This document shows, one piece after another, positions 6,214 to 8,214 of a stretch of 8,214 nucleotides of DNA (position 1 is the first letter of the stretch; the number at the start of each line of letters is the position of its first letter). The stretch is taken from positions 1 to 8,214 of the forward strand of contig JAFGTI010000036.1 in NCBI GenBank assembly GCA_016934175.1. The letters are read 5' to 3'. This DNA is from Acholeplasmataceae bacterium (GTDB taxonomy: Bacteria > Bacillota_I > Bacilli_A > Acholeplasmatales > Acholeplasmataceae). The notes beneath the pieces were generated by a model, which had not been told where the DNA came from, searched no databases, and saw only the letters and a list, made by a program, of their open reading frames with translations. Both the position numbers and the translations under genes were made by a program.

Positions 6214-6255
6214 GCCTTATGCATCTATTCTATCATAAACACTCAACAATGGTTA

Positions 6256-6990
6256 TTATTCAGTCTTTAGAATGTCTTTAATTTTCTTATAATCTGTACG
6301 ATCGAGCATTATAGGTGTTATTGAAACGTATCCTTCATCGAAAGCAATCACATCAGAATCTAAAGATTCTTGATAGCTAATAATACTAGATTTGATATGA
6401 AAAATATCTGGACGTTCGCTTTTAACGAACTCTGCATGTTGTAATCGTAGCCCCATTGAGGTGATTTTAACTCCCTTAGGTCTTGCAAAAGTATCTCTAG
6501 GAAAATTAACATTCAAAATGCCTGCTCCTTGATAGATCTTTGATTCCAAAATTTCATCCATTATTTTTATAGTTTCATCATAAAGATAGGGCAAATTTGT
6601 ATTATGCGCAGAAATAGCGATTGCATCTATTCCTAAGATTTTGGCTTCTAAAGCAGCAGCTACTGTTCCTGAATAGAAAATATCAGTTGCGATATTTTGT
6701 CCATAATTGATTCCAGATACAACCAAATCAAAATCAACATTAAATACTTTTAAACCCAATCGAGTTGCATCTGCAGGTGTTCCATCAACGACTAAGGTAG
6801 CTGTTGAACCAAAAATTGGTTCAGTCATAAAAGTTTCTATTCTGCTTCTAATTGTTATTGCATGACTTTTTGCACTTTGATGATCTTTTGGAGCAGAAAC
6901 ATAAACATTACCGAATGGGGTTAAAGCGTGGACCAAAATTCCTAAACCTTTAGCTTGATAACCATCATCATTAACAACTAAAATATTCAT
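6256..6990 (-). CDS. surE: 5'/3'-nucleotidase SurE
   Basis: This 244-residue enzyme is a SurE-family metal-dependent phosphatase that removes phosphate from nucleoside 5'- and 3'-monophosphates in the cytoplasm; some members also act on short polyphosphate. The metal-site residues are all present: Asp8 and Asp9 in V-N-D-D-G, Ser39 in A-P-K-D-H-Q-S, and Asn95 in V-S-G-I-N-Y-G-Q-N. Other family signatures are D-G-T-P-A-D at 69-74 and Y-S-G-T-V-A-A-A-L-E-A at 106-116. The usual Gly after Q-S is Ala here, a mild variation. The ATG overlaps the ileS stop by four bases (ATGA), and a strong GGAGG site (7000-7004) lies inside the last ileS codons, so translation is coupled. With deoC and deoD downstream it supplies nucleosides for phosphorolysis, the likely logic of this cluster. 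Confidence 0.96.
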   Translation of the reverse strand: MNILVVNDDGYQAKGLGILVHALTPFGNVYVSAPKDHQSAKSHAITIRSRIETFMTEPIFGSTATLVVDGTPADATRLGLKVFNVDFDLVVSGINYGQNIATDIFYSGTVAAALEAKILGIDAIAISAHNTNLPYLYDETIKIMDEILESKIYQGAGILNVNFPRDTFARPKGVKITSMGLRLQHAEFVKSERPDIFHIKSSIISYQESLDSDVIAFDEGYVSITPIMLDRTDYKKIKDILKTE

Positions 6991-8214
6991 TCTTTGCTTC
7001 CTCCAATAATTTGATTACAACGATCACATAATCCATTCACATGAACATGATCAACAATATTCCAACATCTATCACATGTATGACCCTCTGCAGGAGAGAC
7101 TTCAATTTCTAATTTATCCCCAAGTTTCAAGTTTACTTTTGAAACAATCAAAACTTGGTGAACATTCATATCTAGAACTTTAATAGCTTCCATTTGTTCT
7201 TGTGTAACAACAAGATTAAGTTGTGCAGCTAATGACTTGCCAATAACTTTTTGTTCTCTTGCTTCTTCTAATTTCTTAAGAATTACTTGTCGCATTTCAT
7301 CAAAAATAGCAAATGCCTTAAGTAGATGTTGATCGAAATCTTTTCCAGCTTCTGGCATATGTTCCAAGTAAATATCTTCTTTTTCTCTGTATGGTAATAA
7401 TTGATATGCTTCTGATGTTGTATGTGGAATGACTGGTGTAAGTAGTTTTAATAAGCCCAAAGTAATATCATATAGCGTTGATTGAATACTTCTTCTTTCG
7501 AAATCATTTTCTTTAGCAATATAAAGAATATCTTTTGTATAATCAAGATAAAACGCTGATAATTCATTCGTCATAAAAGGAACAACTGTACGATAAACGC
7601 GATCAAAAGCGTATGTATCGTATGCTTCAAGTACTTGTTTCACCAATTGTTTATATTTTAGTGTCATAACTCGATTTAATTGACCTCTCATTGAATAACT
7701 AACATAATCATCTTTTGGATTAAATCCATTTAAGTTCCCTAACATAAAACGGAAAGTATTTCTGATTTTACGGTATCCTTCAGAAATTTGGTTCATCACA
7801 TCTTGACTGATTCTCACATCAGATTGATAGTCAACAGTTGCTACCCATAATCTCAATAAATCAGCACCTTGCTGTTTCATGATATTTAATGGATCAATTG
7901 TATTGCCTAATGATTTACTCATTTTTTTACCTTGACCATCTAGAACCCATCCATGGGAAACAACTTTCTTATATGGAGCAATTCCATAAGCAGCTACCCC
8001 TGTTGTTAGTGATGAATTAAACCAACCACGATACTGATCTGATCCTTCAATATATAAATCTGCAGGGTAAGGTAATCCTCTTGATACTAATACAGAATGC
8101 GAGGTTCCTGAGTCAAGCCAAACATCCATAATATCCGTTTCTTTTCTAAACAAGCCATTAGGACTACCTGGATGACTATATCCATTTGGAAGTAGGTCCT
8201 TAGCTTCTCTTTCA
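6987..8214 (-). CDS. ileS: Isoleucyl-tRNA synthetase, C-terminal part (5' end outside the window)
   Basis: The frame is open to the right edge of the window, giving 408 complete codons of an enzyme that is normally about 900 residues. It charges tRNA-Ile with isoleucine. Visible landmarks, in order, are an H-P-G-S-P-N-G segment (about 8154-8180), D-I-M-D-V-W-L-D-S-G-T-S-H of the catalytic core, the K-M-S-K-S loop at 7911-7925, the helical anticodon-binding domain, and a C-terminal zinc finger with C-D-R-C-W at 7062-7076 and C-D-R-C at 7017-7028. That finger is characteristic of the bacterial-type enzyme. The HIGH motif and editing domain lie upstream, outside the window. An in-frame TTG at 8151-8153 is not a start, because coding similarity continues through it. 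The stop overlaps surE by four bases. Expression is probably set by a promoter or T-box leader before the true start, which cannot be seen. Confidence 0.97.
   Translation of the reverse strand, partial: EREAKDLLPNGYSHPGSPNGLFRKETDIMDVWLDSGTSHSVLVSRGLPYPADLYIEGSDQYRGWFNSSLTTGVAAYGIAPYKKVVSHGWVLDGQGKKMSKSLGNTIDPLNIMKQQGADLLRLWVATVDYQSDVRISQDVMNQISEGYRKIRNTFRFMLGNLNGFNPKDDYVSYSMRGQLNRVMTLKYKQLVKQVLEAYDTYAFDRVYRTVVPFMTNELSAFYLDYTKDILYIAKENDFERRSIQSTLYDITLGLLKLLTPVIPHTTSEAYQLLPYREKEDIYLEHMPEAGKDFDQHLLKAFAIFDEMRQVILKKLEEAREQKVIGKSLAAQLNLVVTQEQMEAIKVLDMNVHQVLIVSKVNLKLGDKLEIEVSPAEGHTCDRCWNIVDHVHVNGLCDRCNQIIGGSKE

Noticed and set aside
6204..6255. Internal promoter before the unrecognised gene
   Set aside because: TAGAAT and TATGAT resemble -10 boxes, but the sequences 16-18 bases upstream (TAACCA, AATAAT) are poor -35 boxes, so I do not list a promoter.
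6054..6281. Open frame of 75 codons on the plus strand
   Set aside because: Antisense to the start of the unrecognised gene and the end of surE; no ribosome site or recognisable protein.
8151..8153. TTG as a possible start of the ileS fragment
   Set aside because: The frame stays open to the window edge, and the upstream codons encode IleRS-typical sequence (H-P-G-S-P-N-G), so this is an internal Leu codon.

Overview
The window is an AT-rich (roughly 30% GC by eye), tightly packed bacterial segment in which every supported gene lies on the minus strand. Tryptophan is encoded by TGG, and five genes end in TGA (HAAS protein, padR, the YmfF-like gene, deoC, ileS). UGA is therefore a true stop, which argues against the UGA=Trp code of Mycoplasma and Spiroplasma. 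Small genes, strong AAGGAG-type ribosome sites, short overlaps and Firmicutes-type protein families suggest an Acholeplasma-like mollicute or a closely related low-GC Bacillota. This placement is an inference from composition and gene content.

Right to left, in the direction of transcription, the first unit runs from 8214 to about 1476. It holds ileS (3' end only), surE, an unrecognised gene, deoC, deoD and an M16 peptidase pair (YmfF-like, then YmfH-like). Junctions are -4, 52, 21, -23, -1 and -20 nt, and no internal terminator is visible, so this looks like one seven-gene operon ending at a hairpin at 1476-1500. SurE (nucleotide to nucleoside), DeoD (purine nucleoside phosphorolysis) and DeoC (deoxyribose-5-phosphate to glyceraldehyde-3-phosphate plus acetaldehyde) form most of a nucleotide salvage and catabolism route; the phosphopentomutase step is not in the window. 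The M16 pair resembles the Bacillus proteins linked to elongation factor P modification. One partner carries the zinc motif and the other the Arg/Tyr loop.

The second unit is a single gene for a short single-stranded DNA-binding protein (973-1320) that lacks the usual acidic C-terminal tip. It has its own terminator (949-974).

The third unit starts directly after that terminator. A perfect consensus promoter (TTGACA, 17 nt, TATAAT) lies inside a long imperfect palindrome, followed by padR, a HAAS/DUF1700 membrane protein gene, and the first six codons of a further gene that begins with an ATGA overlap and runs out of the window. This is the familiar PadR/HAAS membrane-response arrangement and is probably autoregulated.

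I saw no tRNA, rRNA, CRISPR array, insertion sequence or phage gene, and no gene-free stretch longer than 166 bases. Most of the window is ordinary housekeeping DNA. The items most worth a second look are the unrecognised gene, the tipless SSB, the PadR operator and the split-site M16 pair.
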